From: a virus
Length of the DNA: 37,469 bases
Reading direction: 5' to 3' (one strand)
IMG/VR virus record: IMGVR_UViG_3300005827_000092
Location: 1 to 37,469 of that record
A program made the position numbers and the translations under genes. Under the pieces are notes generated by a model. That model was not told the DNA's origin, made no database searches, and saw only the letters and a program-made list of their open reading frames with translations. This document shows positions 31,744 through 37,469 of this stretch, piece after piece; the first letter of the stretch is position 1, and each line of letters opens with the position of its first letter.

Positions 31744-34257
31744 TTAAGCGAAGCAATAGCGCGATTCCAACACCTGAGAGAGTCCCAGAGTGCCTCTTTG
31801 TGGGAGAGCTTCCAGTTTCCCCCGGTTCTTCTCACCGAGTTGCTGCCAGATCTCGTCCTTGAAGGACTCCAGCACCTCCACCTCGGTGTACATCTCCACA
31901 AAGCTCTCCCGCACCACATGGTAGAGCTGCTCGACATCCCCTGCCGTGGTCCCGAAAGAGTCGTGGATCATTGCAAAGCTATCGATGCCTGCCTGCTTGG
32001 CCCTCACCACGGTCAGCATCATATGCGCTGCATCACAGGAGTGGACATAGTTGGGGGCGATCCCCTGAGACTGAGCCCTGCGGTCCAGATTGTCCTTGTC
32101 CTGGTACATCGTCAGGTAGACCAGCTTGCCGTTGATGGCGGTCTTCACCTTGCGCTTCTCCAGGTCAGGGTAGGCCTGCATCACAGGGAATCCCACAGGA
32201 GTCGTCCAGCGGACAGGGAGTTCCTCAGAGGCAGCCAGAGATGCCGCATGTTGCAACCACTTCATGGCTTCACCGGCCTTGACGAGCACCTGGTTCACCG
32301 CCACCCAGATGGCCTTCGCCATGTACTGGGCACCCTGGTAGCCATCCCCCTGGAAGGGGAATTCCTTACCGGACTGCTTGGCGGGACGGATGATGTCCTC
32401 CATGAGCTGCTCCTTGAAACCGTACTCCTTGGAACCGTAGGCCAGCGTCATGACGGACCGCTTAGTGACCTTGCGGGTGATCCCAAAGGCGTTCCACTGG
32501 GACGCGATGGTCTTGGTGCCCTGCTTGACGTAGGCAACTCCCTCATCGGTGTGCCTCAGCTCGTCCTCAGTTCCCTCTGCCATGTCTCTCTTGGACTGCT
32601 CGATGACCTGGTTGGCGACTAGCTGGTAGACATCTGCGGGAAGTTCTCGGGGCACAAGGTTGACTGCGGCTCCTCCCACTTCATCTCTGAGCATGGCCGA
32701 AAAGTGCTGGATGCCAGAGCATGAACCGTCCATAGCCACGGGCAATTTCGATACGAACGACTCACCATGCTCAGTGAAACCCGCCCACTCGAAGCAAAAC
32801 GCAAGGAACTGCCAGGGTTTGTCGATCTCAACATCTCCGATTGTTGAACACCACCCTCTGGAGTTAAATGGATCTCTCGCAATACTAAGTATTTCATCTT
32901 CGTTGTCCTGAACCCAGTTGACACGGTCTTCAAAGCTGGCCTTGTCGAAGCCTGCCACGTTGGCGCCATGGATAGCCAACCACTTCCACCCCTCGGAACC
33001 CAGGGGCTTGCCATGAGCAAACCTCAGGAGGGCCTTCTGATAGTCGCTTCCCTGAGGATTCAGGTGGGGCACCGCGTAGATGCGACCCCGGAAGTCGAGC
33101 TGGTAAGGGAAAAACAGCTTGCGAAACTTCTCGTATCGACGGGCCAGCCCCAGAGCCATGTTGAAGCCGATCCGCTGGCCCAACAGTGAGAGGTTCTGGA
33201 GGTGGGTCTTGGCTGCCTCAATGCGCCACTCCTTCTTGGCCTCCTCGTTGGTGTCGATGTCATGGGGGACAGGAGGCACCTGGATGCCATCACGGGCAGG
33301 AATCCCGGCGATCTCAGAGCCTCCCTCCCAGAGCTGCTCCATGACCTCCAGCACCCCCGAATTGATCTGCCATGCTGTCCGCTGAAGGGCGTTCACCGCA
33401 TCGTAGACGATGGGCATGTCGGTGTTCTTCAGCTCGTCCAGGTAGGCCTTGTTCTTGGTCTTGACGAGCTTCAGGGGTTTGATGTTGGAGGAGATGTAGC
33501 CCCCGTTGAAGGGCGTGGTCCAATCCTTGGGCTGCACCACCATGGGTTCGTAGACGGGCCGCAGGAACTGCACGACCCCGTTCTTTTTCTCGATCCACTC
33601 GATGGTCTCAGGCAGGGCCTTCACGTACTTGATCGACTGGTCCTTATCGACTTTCTGGTGGGTCAGCTCGACCAGCCCCACGGTGGCGATCAGGATGTCC
33701 AGCATCTTCACCCCGACGTGCAGCCGGTCTGTCCTAGCCCAACGCTTCCAGCCATCCTCAAGGCGGTCCGCCTGGCGCACGGCGTAGATGTGGCGGTAGT
33801 GCCCTGAGGTGCGCTTCTTGGCCCCCACCAGGATCTTCTCGTAGGCCTTGCGCTCATTCTCCCGGATCTGAGCGAATCGCAGCTCATCCTCGATGGCTGT
33901 GCCGATGGAGACCCCAACGAACTGAAGGGTCCTCAGGCTTGAGATGCCCGACAGGACAGCCTTGAGGGACAGGAACGCCAACAGGGTGTTTGGGACATCC
34001 TTGATCTTTGGGTAAGTCGCAGAGCGTACCCCAGCGGCACCCTTGGACATTGACTCCTTCCACTCCTCGATAGCCTTTGCGAGGACCTCCAGGCGGTGGG
34101 ACAGGATGGTGGTCCCGTATGCTGTGGACTCCTCACGACCCGTCTGGACAGACTTGTAGGCATCCCGCATGTACCTCTCGGCACCTCGCTGGGTCATCCC
34201 TTCTTCCAAGGAAATCTGGATGGACATTAAGTCTTCTTCTGGAGCGTTCATAAACAT
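31744..34257 (-). CDS. single-subunit DNA-directed RNA polymerase (T7 gp1-like)
   Basis: The 837 residues (T7: 883) contain all catalytic residues: D510 (PVAMDGSCSGIQHFSAM), K599 and Y607 (RKVTKRSVMTLAYGSKEYGF), H765 and D766 (FAMIHDSFGT). The C-terminus SRYCFA resembles the T7 FAFA foot. The promoter-specificity loop region (about 697-720, DLEKRKVKTAINGKLVYLTM) differs from T7, in line with a different promoter sequence. AGGA lies ten bases before ATG 34257. It is preceded by one promoter-like copy and follows the early genes. Confidence 0.97.
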   Translation of the reverse strand: MFMNAPEEDLMSIQISLEEGMTQRGAERYMRDAYKSVQTGREESTAYGTTILSHRLEVLAKAIEEWKESMSKGAAGVRSATYPKIKDVPNTLLAFLSLKAVLSGISSLRTLQFVGVSIGTAIEDELRFAQIRENERKAYEKILVGAKKRTSGHYRHIYAVRQADRLEDGWKRWARTDRLHVGVKMLDILIATVGLVELTHQKVDKDQSIKYVKALPETIEWIEKKNGVVQFLRPVYEPMVVQPKDWTTPFNGGYISSNIKPLKLVKTKNKAYLDELKNTDMPIVYDAVNALQRTAWQINSGVLEVMEQLWEGGSEIAGIPARDGIQVPPVPHDIDTNEEAKKEWRIEAAKTHLQNLSLLGQRIGFNMALGLARRYEKFRKLFFPYQLDFRGRIYAVPHLNPQGSDYQKALLRFAHGKPLGSEGWKWLAIHGANVAGFDKASFEDRVNWVQDNEDEILSIARDPFNSRGWCSTIGDVEIDKPWQFLAFCFEWAGFTEHGESFVSKLPVAMDGSCSGIQHFSAMLRDEVGGAAVNLVPRELPADVYQLVANQVIEQSKRDMAEGTEDELRHTDEGVAYVKQGTKTIASQWNAFGITRKVTKRSVMTLAYGSKEYGFKEQLMEDIIRPAKQSGKEFPFQGDGYQGAQYMAKAIWVAVNQVLVKAGEAMKWLQHAASLAASEELPVRWTTPVGFPVMQAYPDLEKRKVKTAINGKLVYLTMYQDKDNLDRRAQSQGIAPNYVHSCDAAHMMLTVVRAKQAGIDSFAMIHDSFGTTAGDVEQLYHVVRESFVEMYTEVEVLESFKDEIWQQLGEKNRGKLEALPQRGTLGLSQVLESRYCFA

Positions 34258-34338
34258 GTCAAGTGGTTCCTGTTGTAGTGGTAACTATAGATAATGTAAC
34301 TTAGAATAAACCTTAAAAAGGTATTCTAGAGTCTACTC

Positions 34339-34377
34339 TTAGAGGTCTCTCTTCAGTCTATCCAATTGTGCAACCAT
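34339..34377 (-). CDS. possible 12-aa leader peptide before RNA polymerase
   Basis: ATG 34377 follows a near-perfect ribosome site (AGGAGGAGAACGCA) and reads MVAQLDRLKRDL then TAA. It overlaps the promoter-like motif at 34354-34377, so ATG may simply be part of the motif. Still, the strong site in a non-coding stretch is notable. It could be a leader peptide or chance. Confidence 0.3.
   Translation of the reverse strand: MVAQLDRLKRDL
34354..34377 (-). promoter_or_regulatory. candidate phage RNA polymerase promoter (before polymerase gene)
   Basis: Minus strand reads ATGGTTGCACAATTGGATAG, then ACTG. It lies about 100 bases before the RNA polymerase start, in the 189-base non-coding gap 34258-34446. 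A promoter here would let the polymerase raise its own transcription. Confidence 0.65.
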
Positions 34378-34446
34378 TGCGTTCTCCTCCTGTTCTCAAT
34401 TGGTTGTCCACTGGAAAGGGTCTGTCACTGTTTGTGAAACTCCAGC

Positions 34447-34659
34447 TTAGGAGGCAGTAGCCCCAGGAAGCTCCTTGTGGTTCTCTGGGAGAATTCTGAG
34501 AAGCTTCCTTTCCTCCATGTTCCTGATGAACAGGGTAAGGTTTGCCATCACATTCATTGCAATAGAGTCAGCAACATTATCCATGTGACCTGAAGACTGC
34601 CAGATGAGCTTCGTTTTGAGCCCATCAGGGGTATCTTCGATGAAGAGAGCAGTTTTCAT
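34447..34659 (-). CDS. early small protein (70 aa)
   Basis: ATG 34659 overlaps the previous TGA (ATGA) and gives MKTALFIEDTPDGLKTKLIW then NVADSIAMNVMANLTLFIRN. An upstream in-frame ATG at 34674 would overlap the previous gene more. The product pattern (short beta strands, SSGHMDNVADSIA, then a helix) resembles small phage early proteins of unknown role. It is the last gene before RNA polymerase. Confidence 0.7.
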   Translation of the reverse strand: MKTALFIEDTPDGLKTKLIWQSSGHMDNVADSIAMNVMANLTLFIRNMEERKLLRILPENHKELPGATAS

Positions 34660-34805
34660 TTGAGATTCATCCATAGCCCAATTTGGGCAAATGCGTATCC
34701 AGACCAGACCATGCCATTCGACAGATCACCTTTAGACCACTGCAAGACACCCACGATGAGGTATCCGATGCCTGTGAGGCCGACTATGAGGTGCTCTAGG
34801 CTCAC
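34656..34805 (-). CDS. small membrane protein (49 aa)
   Basis: GTG 34805 overlaps the previous TGA (GTGA) and has GAGGAGGCGCTGCT before it, a strong site. The product MSLEHLIVGLTGIGYLIVGV, then LQWSKGDLSNGMVWSGYAFA and QIGLWMNLK has two hydrophobic segments (5-22 and 32-46) around a charged turn. I have seen similar small proteins in T7-like phages of freshwater and soil bacteria; function unknown. An inner-membrane location is likely. Confidence 0.7.
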   Translation of the reverse strand: MSLEHLIVGLTGIGYLIVGVLQWSKGDLSNGMVWSGYAFAQIGLWMNLK

Positions 34806-34942
34806 AGCAGCGCCTCCTCTGCGTCGGCCAGGGACTGATTAACCCTGTCTTCCTCAAGTTTCTTGAGTAGTGCGGCCATCTCTTTTGGAGACAAACGAGT
34901 AAAGGGCCATGTAGGCCAACCGGAAGAATATGGATAGTTCAC
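34802..34942 (-). CDS. early small protein (46 aa)
   Basis: GTG 34942 lies seven bases after GGAG. The product MNYPYSSGWPTWPFTRLSPK then EMAALLKKLEEDRVNQSLAD ends with AEEALL: an aromatic-rich start and an acidic helix. A hairpin (34957-34985) ends just before the ribosome site and may control it. Its stop overlaps the next GTG. No family recognised. Confidence 0.65.
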   Translation of the reverse strand: MNYPYSSGWPTWPFTRLSPKEMAALLKKLEEDRVNQSLADAEEALL

Positions 34943-34956
34943 GATAATCTCCAATG

Positions 34957-34985
34957 ATATGCCCTCGCCCAATGCAAAGGCATAT
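34957..34985 (-). promoter_or_regulatory. hairpin before the ribosome site of the 46-aa gene
   Basis: On the minus strand ATATGCC pairs with GGCATAT around a 15-base loop that contains TTTGCATTGGGCG, a sequence also found at 35161-35173. The stem ends three bases before the TTGGAG ribosome site, so it could modulate translation or be an RNA processing site. Confidence 0.45.
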
Positions 34986-35233
34986 TTTTAGAGACTGTAG
35001 GATTGTCCCGAAGGCGTTCGCCCCTACACCCAGCCTATTAACGTGCTCTGGTCAGCACATGTAGCGAAGTTTAAATGAGAATTTCTAAAGGTCCACTAGG
35101 GATTACCCTTAGAAATGCCCAGTTATCTTTGTGACGGCCACGGTTTGGAAATATGTGGGAGCGCCCAATGCAAGAGAGCGGGTCATCTTTGTGACGGCCA
35201 CGGTTTTATGGCCTATCACAAAGACCCCCACTC
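34986..35233 (-). repeat. non-coding early region with direct repeats and a long hairpin
   Basis: No gene is seen between 34943 and 35233. Two identical 22-base copies of a sequence starting ATCTTTGTGACGGCC (plus strand) lie at 35125-35146 and 35185-35206. The second lies inside a long imperfect hairpin, 35180-35227: GGGTC/GACCC, TTTGTGA/TCACAAA and GGCCA/TGGCC. The left hairpin arm could pair with either copy. Further hairpins are GTGCT/AGCAC and TGTAGG/CCTACA. There is no T tract, so this looks more like RNA processing sites or an origin than a terminator. Confidence 0.7.
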
Positions 35234-35425
35234 TTAGCCTCGTTTTGCTAGGCTCATGGCGTACCGCTTAGACTCAGTACTGCATGAATCTGAAGCTTCA
35301 TAGAACACTGCGTCATCGGTCCATGTGGTTGTCTCTGGGTCAAACCTTTGGACTACCCGGGTACCGTCAAGGCCCATCCCTCGAATTTCAATACGCACCT
35401 CTGTGCCGTAGTATGTGGGTTTCAT
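35234..35425 (-). CDS. early small protein (63 aa)
   Basis: ATG 35425 has GAGGGGCCTAAGA upstream. MKPTYYGTEVRIEIRGMGLD, then GTRVVQRFDPETTTWTDDAV has a beta-strand pattern; the rest (FYEASDSCSTESKRYAMSLA) is helical. Its stop is followed at once by the long hairpin at 35180-35227. Unknown family; expected role is host takeover by its early place. Confidence 0.65.
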   Translation of the reverse strand: MKPTYYGTEVRIEIRGMGLDGTRVVQRFDPETTTWTDDAVFYEASDSCSTESKRYAMSLAKRG

Positions 35426-35427
35426 TC

Positions 35428-35625
35428 TTAGGCCCCTCTAACAGATGACACTAAATTGAATGTCTTAGACCCTTTGGGACGTGCATCGTAAGCCTCCCAG
35501 ATTGATTTAAAGGCCTTAGACCCGGGCCTATTTTGCTCACGTATTGCCCCCTTTATCGTGCGGTATCCCTTCGTGTTCCCAATGATAGTGCCGTTACAGT
35601 CTCGAATAAAAAAGCGGTCATTCAT
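35428..35625 (-). CDS. early small basic protein (65 aa)
   Basis: ATG 35625 has AGGACTACTCATT upstream, one of several AGGACTAC leaders in this region; the longer frame to 35721 is not supported. MNDRFFIRDCNGTIIGNTKG then YRTIKGAIREQNRPGSKAFK and SIWEAYDARPKGSKTFNL is basic. The opening strand pair (FFIRDCNGTIIGNTKGYRT) recalls the 51-residue protein at 37199-37354 (YRITDSYGTNKTAWTRKE). Function unknown. Confidence 0.7.
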   Translation of the reverse strand: MNDRFFIRDCNGTIIGNTKGYRTIKGAIREQNRPGSKAFKSIWEAYDARPKGSKTFNLVSSVRGA

Positions 35626-35650
35626 AATGAGTAGTCCTATTGTTTGGCCC

Positions 35651-35836
35651 TTAGATAACGCGATAGCTCCCCGCTGCATAGGCAGGGACCATATAACGGC
35701 TAATGAAACACTTCGCAGCATGTAAAGATCGAAAATACCTTATATGACTACATGCCAGAGAGTCGCGGACATACACGTCTTTATTTGTTTCATGGGTGTA
35801 GATAGCGAAACCTTTATAGTCGATAGGTGAATTCAT
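35651..35836 (-). CDS. early small protein (61 aa)
   Basis: ATG 35836 follows AGTACTACCCACC, a variant of the local AGGACTAC leader. MNSPIDYKGFAIYTHETNKD then VYVRDSLACSHIRYFRSLHA and AKCFISRYMVPAYAAGSYRV: a short beta start (YKGFAIYTHETNKDVYVRD) and a helix with AAKCFISRY. This strand-then-helix plan is common among small phage early proteins. A leader of about 90 bases with a hairpin separates it from the gene upstream. Confidence 0.65.
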   Translation of the reverse strand: MNSPIDYKGFAIYTHETNKDVYVRDSLACSHIRYFRSLHAAKCFISRYMVPAYAAGSYRVI

Positions 35837-35885
35837 GGTGGGTAGTACTATGAGTGGCCAGGGCATGGCCTACAGAATGCCCACT

Positions 35886-35911
35886 GTTGCCCACTGATTC
35901 CAATGGGCAAC
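35886..35911 (-). promoter_or_regulatory. perfect 8-bp hairpin in the leader of the 61-aa gene
   Basis: On the minus strand GTTGCCCA pairs with TGGGCAAC around ten bases. It begins about 20 bases after the TATAAT at 35930, so it would be at the 5' end of a transcript from there. No T tract follows; an operator or a stabilising 5' hairpin is more likely than a terminator. Confidence 0.5.
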
Positions 35912-35929
35912 GATTGGCAATCGGTACGT

Positions 35930-35938
35930 ATTATACCA
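35930..35938 (-). promoter_or_regulatory. extended -10 host promoter
   Basis: Minus strand reads TGTGGTATAAT: a perfect -10 with the TGn extension. No good -35 is seen 16-18 bases upstream. It overlaps the stop of the 269-residue gene and would serve the small early genes 35836-34447. Confidence 0.5.
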
Positions 35939-36740
35939 CAGCGATATTGAACACGGTGCGTCCCTTAAAGCCCACAGCGTGGTCACGGATAACGATATCC
36001 TTCGCTTTGATGGACGTACCACCACACAAGCGACAATCGGCACATGTGGTCTTCTTTCCTGCTTCGGCAGATGCTGGACATACAGCCTCACCCATCACTT
36101 TCAGAAGCTCATCACCAAAGCCCACACGAAACGTACGAAGACCCCTTTCTTTAGCCTTGTTACGCTGTTCAAGAGTGTCAGCCGATGCCATTACAAGCGG
36201 ACCCCATGCCTCAGCGTCAAACTTAGGGTTTTGCCATTGATGCGAGTAACCCACACGACGCGCCGCAGCTTGGACCATAGGCAACCAGACTGTGATAGGT
36301 GCTGCGAAAGGGTCCCCATAGGTCCCTAAGCGAAGGACACGGTCCGCGAGGTACTGAGCGACCTCTTCAGGTGTTGCCTTGACATAAGACCCACGTTGAT
36401 AAGCCCCAAAGACTGACATCACGGACCTCCCCACATTCACATAGCATGGGGCTTTACCGTTGCCCCCCTTCACCAGGATAGGCCTATGCTCACAATCACC
36501 ACACACTGAGACATCTTCACCAGACTTAAGGGCATCCAGGGGAGAGACATCGGACCGGATAATGAAAGTTTGGACGATATCCCCAGTCTTCGCATTGTCG
36601 GATGCTGTGAAGATACGATTCACAATCACGACTATGGGAGAACCATCCAGTTCTGAGGGTCCCTCATACACCACGAAACCTATGGGCTTACGCGTGAGTT
36701 TGCCGGACATGGTGGTGTAGGTGTGGGCTTGGTTTTTCAT
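35931..36740 (-). CDS. early protein with two CxxC pairs (269 aa), unknown
   Basis: ATG 36740 has AGGACTACACACC upstream; the extra 15 codons to 36785 run through a promoter and are not used. The product begins MKNQAHTYTTMSGKLTRKPI and has VCGDCEHRP near residue 78 and CADCRLCGG near 236, likely one or two zinc sites. Between are NVGRSVMSVFGAYQRGSY and EEVAQYLADRVLRLGTYGDP, AAPITVWLPMVQAAARRVGY and HQWQNPKFDAEAW. Proteins of this plan occur in many phages and plasmids; I do not know a proven function. It is by far the largest early gene. Confidence 0.85.
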   Translation of the reverse strand: MKNQAHTYTTMSGKLTRKPIGFVVYEGPSELDGSPIVVIVNRIFTASDNAKTGDIVQTFIIRSDVSPLDALKSGEDVSVCGDCEHRPILVKGGNGKAPCYVNVGRSVMSVFGAYQRGSYVKATPEEVAQYLADRVLRLGTYGDPFAAPITVWLPMVQAAARRVGYSHQWQNPKFDAEAWGPLVMASADTLEQRNKAKERGLRTFRVGFGDELLKVMGEAVCPASAEAGKKTTCADCRLCGGTSIKAKDIVIRDHAVGFKGRTVFNIAVV

Positions 36741-36774
36741 GGTGTGTAGTCCTATGAATGATTGAGAGGAGGCA

Positions 36775-36804
36775 ATTATTGTCACTTGGCAAGTGTTACG
36801 TCAA
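36775..36804 (-). promoter_or_regulatory. sigma-70-type promoter with palindromic spacer
   Basis: TTGACG (36804-36799), an 18-base spacer, and AATAAT (36780-36775): five of six bases match at each box. The spacer contains CACTTGCCAAGTG, an inverted repeat (CACTT/AAGTG), a possible operator. The promoter would drive the 269-residue gene and is placed in the gap after 36813. Confidence 0.6.
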
Positions 36805-36812
36805 GAGGGAAT

Positions 36813-36953
36813 TCACACCCCTCTAGAGAATAGGGTCTCTACGTAAACCTGAGGGACCTTGAAGTGTAACGCAGTACGTACCGCAGCATCCTTGAAGGGT
36901 ACATCGTGGTAATTAATGAGGCACACCATGTAAGAGAGAATCGTTTGGGGCAT
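36813..36953 (-). CDS. early small protein (46 aa)
   Basis: ATG 36953 has GAGGTGCATC upstream and codes MPQTILSYMVCLINYHDVPF then KDAAVRTALHFKVPQVYVET and LFSRGV. Two helices with a turn, of the size of a helix-turn-helix unit (DAAVRTALHFKVPQVYVETL), but the match is weak. Its start lies in the second copy of a 17-base repeat shared with the next gene. Unknown function. Confidence 0.65.
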   Translation of the reverse strand: MPQTILSYMVCLINYHDVPFKDAAVRTALHFKVPQVYVETLFSRGV

Positions 36954-36961
36954 GATGCACC

Positions 36962-37087
36962 TCAGAATGTGAGTGAAGCTTCAATGAATGCTCGAAATTC
37001 TTCAGGTGTAATCTCACCACGCGTCAACAGTGGGAGCCATACATCAAGAATTGCCAGGATGAATGCTTTTTGTCTTTCTGTAGACAT
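36962..37087 (-). CDS. early small protein (41 aa)
   Basis: ATG 37087 has GAGGTGCATC upstream and codes MSTERQKAFILAILDVWLPL then LTRGEITPEEFRAFIEASLT and F. It is helical, with an ITPEEF turn typical of helix caps. The 17 bases TTCTGAGGTGCATCATG, covering the previous stop and this start, recur exactly at the next gene. Unknown function. Confidence 0.65.
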   Translation of the reverse strand: MSTERQKAFILAILDVWLPLLTRGEITPEEFRAFIEASLTF

Positions 37088-37095
37088 GATGCACC

Positions 37096-37185
37096 TCAGA
37101 AGTAGAGAGCTAGAACGTAACCCCCGAGGCTACCCAAGATCAATGCAAAGGCTACTTCCGACCAGAATTCGTTAGGGTTCTTCAT
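37096..37185 (-). CDS. very small membrane protein (29 aa)
   Basis: ATG 37185 has AAGGAACATC upstream and codes MKNPNEFWSEVAFALILGSL then GGYVLALYF: one membrane segment (about 11-28) after a short polar start. Such single-span peptides occur among early phage genes; function unknown. Its stop is eight bases before the next start. Confidence 0.6.
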   Translation of the reverse strand: MKNPNEFWSEVAFALILGSLGGYVLALYF

Positions 37186-37198
37186 GATGTTCCTTAGG

Positions 37199-37354
37199 TT
37201 AGTAGACACGGGAAAATTTACGAGCAGCGATCACACGACCAGTAATTCTATTCGTGATCTTCGCTTCTGGACTACACACCGCAAGCCATGCAAAGGCCTC
37301 TTTACGGGTCCAGGCTGTTTTGTTGGTGCCGTAGGAGTCAGTAATGCGGTACAT
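37199..37354 (-). CDS. early small basic protein (51 aa)
   Basis: ATG 37354 has AAAGGACTACACC upstream, the local leader type; the longer frame to 37423 is not supported. MYRITDSYGTNKTAWTRKEA then FAWLAVCSPEAKITNRITGR and VIAARKFSRVY: basic, with a strand-helix-strand plan. It resembles in outline the proteins at 35428 and 35651. It is the first gene seen from the right edge. Confidence 0.65.
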   Translation of the reverse strand: MYRITDSYGTNKTAWTRKEAFAWLAVCSPEAKITNRITGRVIAARKFSRVY

Positions 37355-37469
37355 GGTGTAGTCCTTTAGTTGCTGCCGTGCACTATTGCTTGGCATGGTG
37401 CGCAGTGTACGTTGAAAACGCACCGATGTAACTAGGGGAAACCCTAAGGGATGACTAGGTGAATACTAA
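37355..37469 (-). other. right edge, no gene seen
   Basis: These 115 bases hold no convincing gene. The sequence has short repeats of the type AGGGTTT/AAACCCT near 37434-37450. Terminal repeats or strong early promoters might lie just beyond the window; nothing here proves that. Confidence 0.4.

Noticed and set aside
31741-32622. Plus-strand frame of 293 codons antisense to RNA polymerase
   Set aside because: It mirrors a confident T7-type polymerase gene and its histidine/leucine-rich product looks like a reverse-complement artefact.
34300-34330. Terminator before RNA polymerase (CCTT/AAGG near 34303-34313)
   Set aside because: The stem is only four bases with no proper T tract.
34986-35060. 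tRNA-like folding of the TGTAGG/CCTACA segment
   Set aside because: No T-arm consensus, no acceptor stem and no CCA end could be found.
35870-36091. Minus-strand frame of 73 codons with cysteines
   Set aside because: It is another frame of the confident 269-residue gene and lacks a ribosome site.

Overview
The window is most of the genome of a T7-like podovirus (Autographiviridae type). Every supported gene lies on the minus strand, so transcription runs from the right edge (early genes) to the left edge (tail fibre). The assignment rests on a single-subunit RNA polymerase with T7 catalytic residues, followed by single-stranded DNA-binding protein, endonuclease I, lysozyme-type amidase, primase-helicase, family A DNA polymerase, 5'-3' exonuclease, portal, scaffold, capsid, tail tubular A and B, internal virion proteins and tail fibre in T7 order. 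Terminase and the usual late lysis genes are absent, as is the rest of the tail fibre; they presumably lie beyond position 1. The extra nucleotide-metabolism genes (ribonucleotide reductase alpha and beta, ThyX, a MazG-like protein, PhoH) are common in phages of aquatic proteobacteria. The host cannot be read from the sequence.

Right to left: 37469-34258 is an early region of very small genes plus one 269-residue double CxxC protein, with host-type promoters, hairpins and direct repeats. 34257-31744 is the RNA polymerase. 31649-28534 holds SSB, endonuclease I, two free-standing HNH-type endonucleases, the amidase, and a cytosine-methyltransferase-like gene broken by an in-frame TGA. 28522-22258 is replication and nucleotide metabolism: primase-helicase, DNA polymerase, a small HExxH protein, ThyX, exonuclease, a DUF3310-like protein. 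22271-18568 holds MazG, NrdA, NrdB and PhoH. 18546-1 is the virion module.

The main discovery is in the major capsid gene. It is interrupted between codons 55 and 56 by a 519-nt group I intron (15002-14484). P1 with a U-G splice-site wobble, P10, P3, P4, P5, P6, the R/S halves of P7 and a tetraloop-capped P9 can all be read from the sequence, and an endonuclease-VII-like homing enzyme is encoded within it. Joining the exons restores a continuous T7 gp10-like protein of 317 residues.

A second signal is a repeated motif, GGTTGCACAATTGGA, before the RNA polymerase, before the SSB block, before the methyltransferase and before the head genes. Its CACAATTGGA part resembles the T7 promoter core CACTATAGGG, so it is probably the promoter of this phage's own polymerase. 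Other notable points are a lambda-R-type transglycosylase and an HExxH site in one ejection protein, a holin-like gene between scaffold and capsid, a DNA polymerase with a much reduced thioredoxin-binding loop, and structured repeats in the early non-coding DNA.
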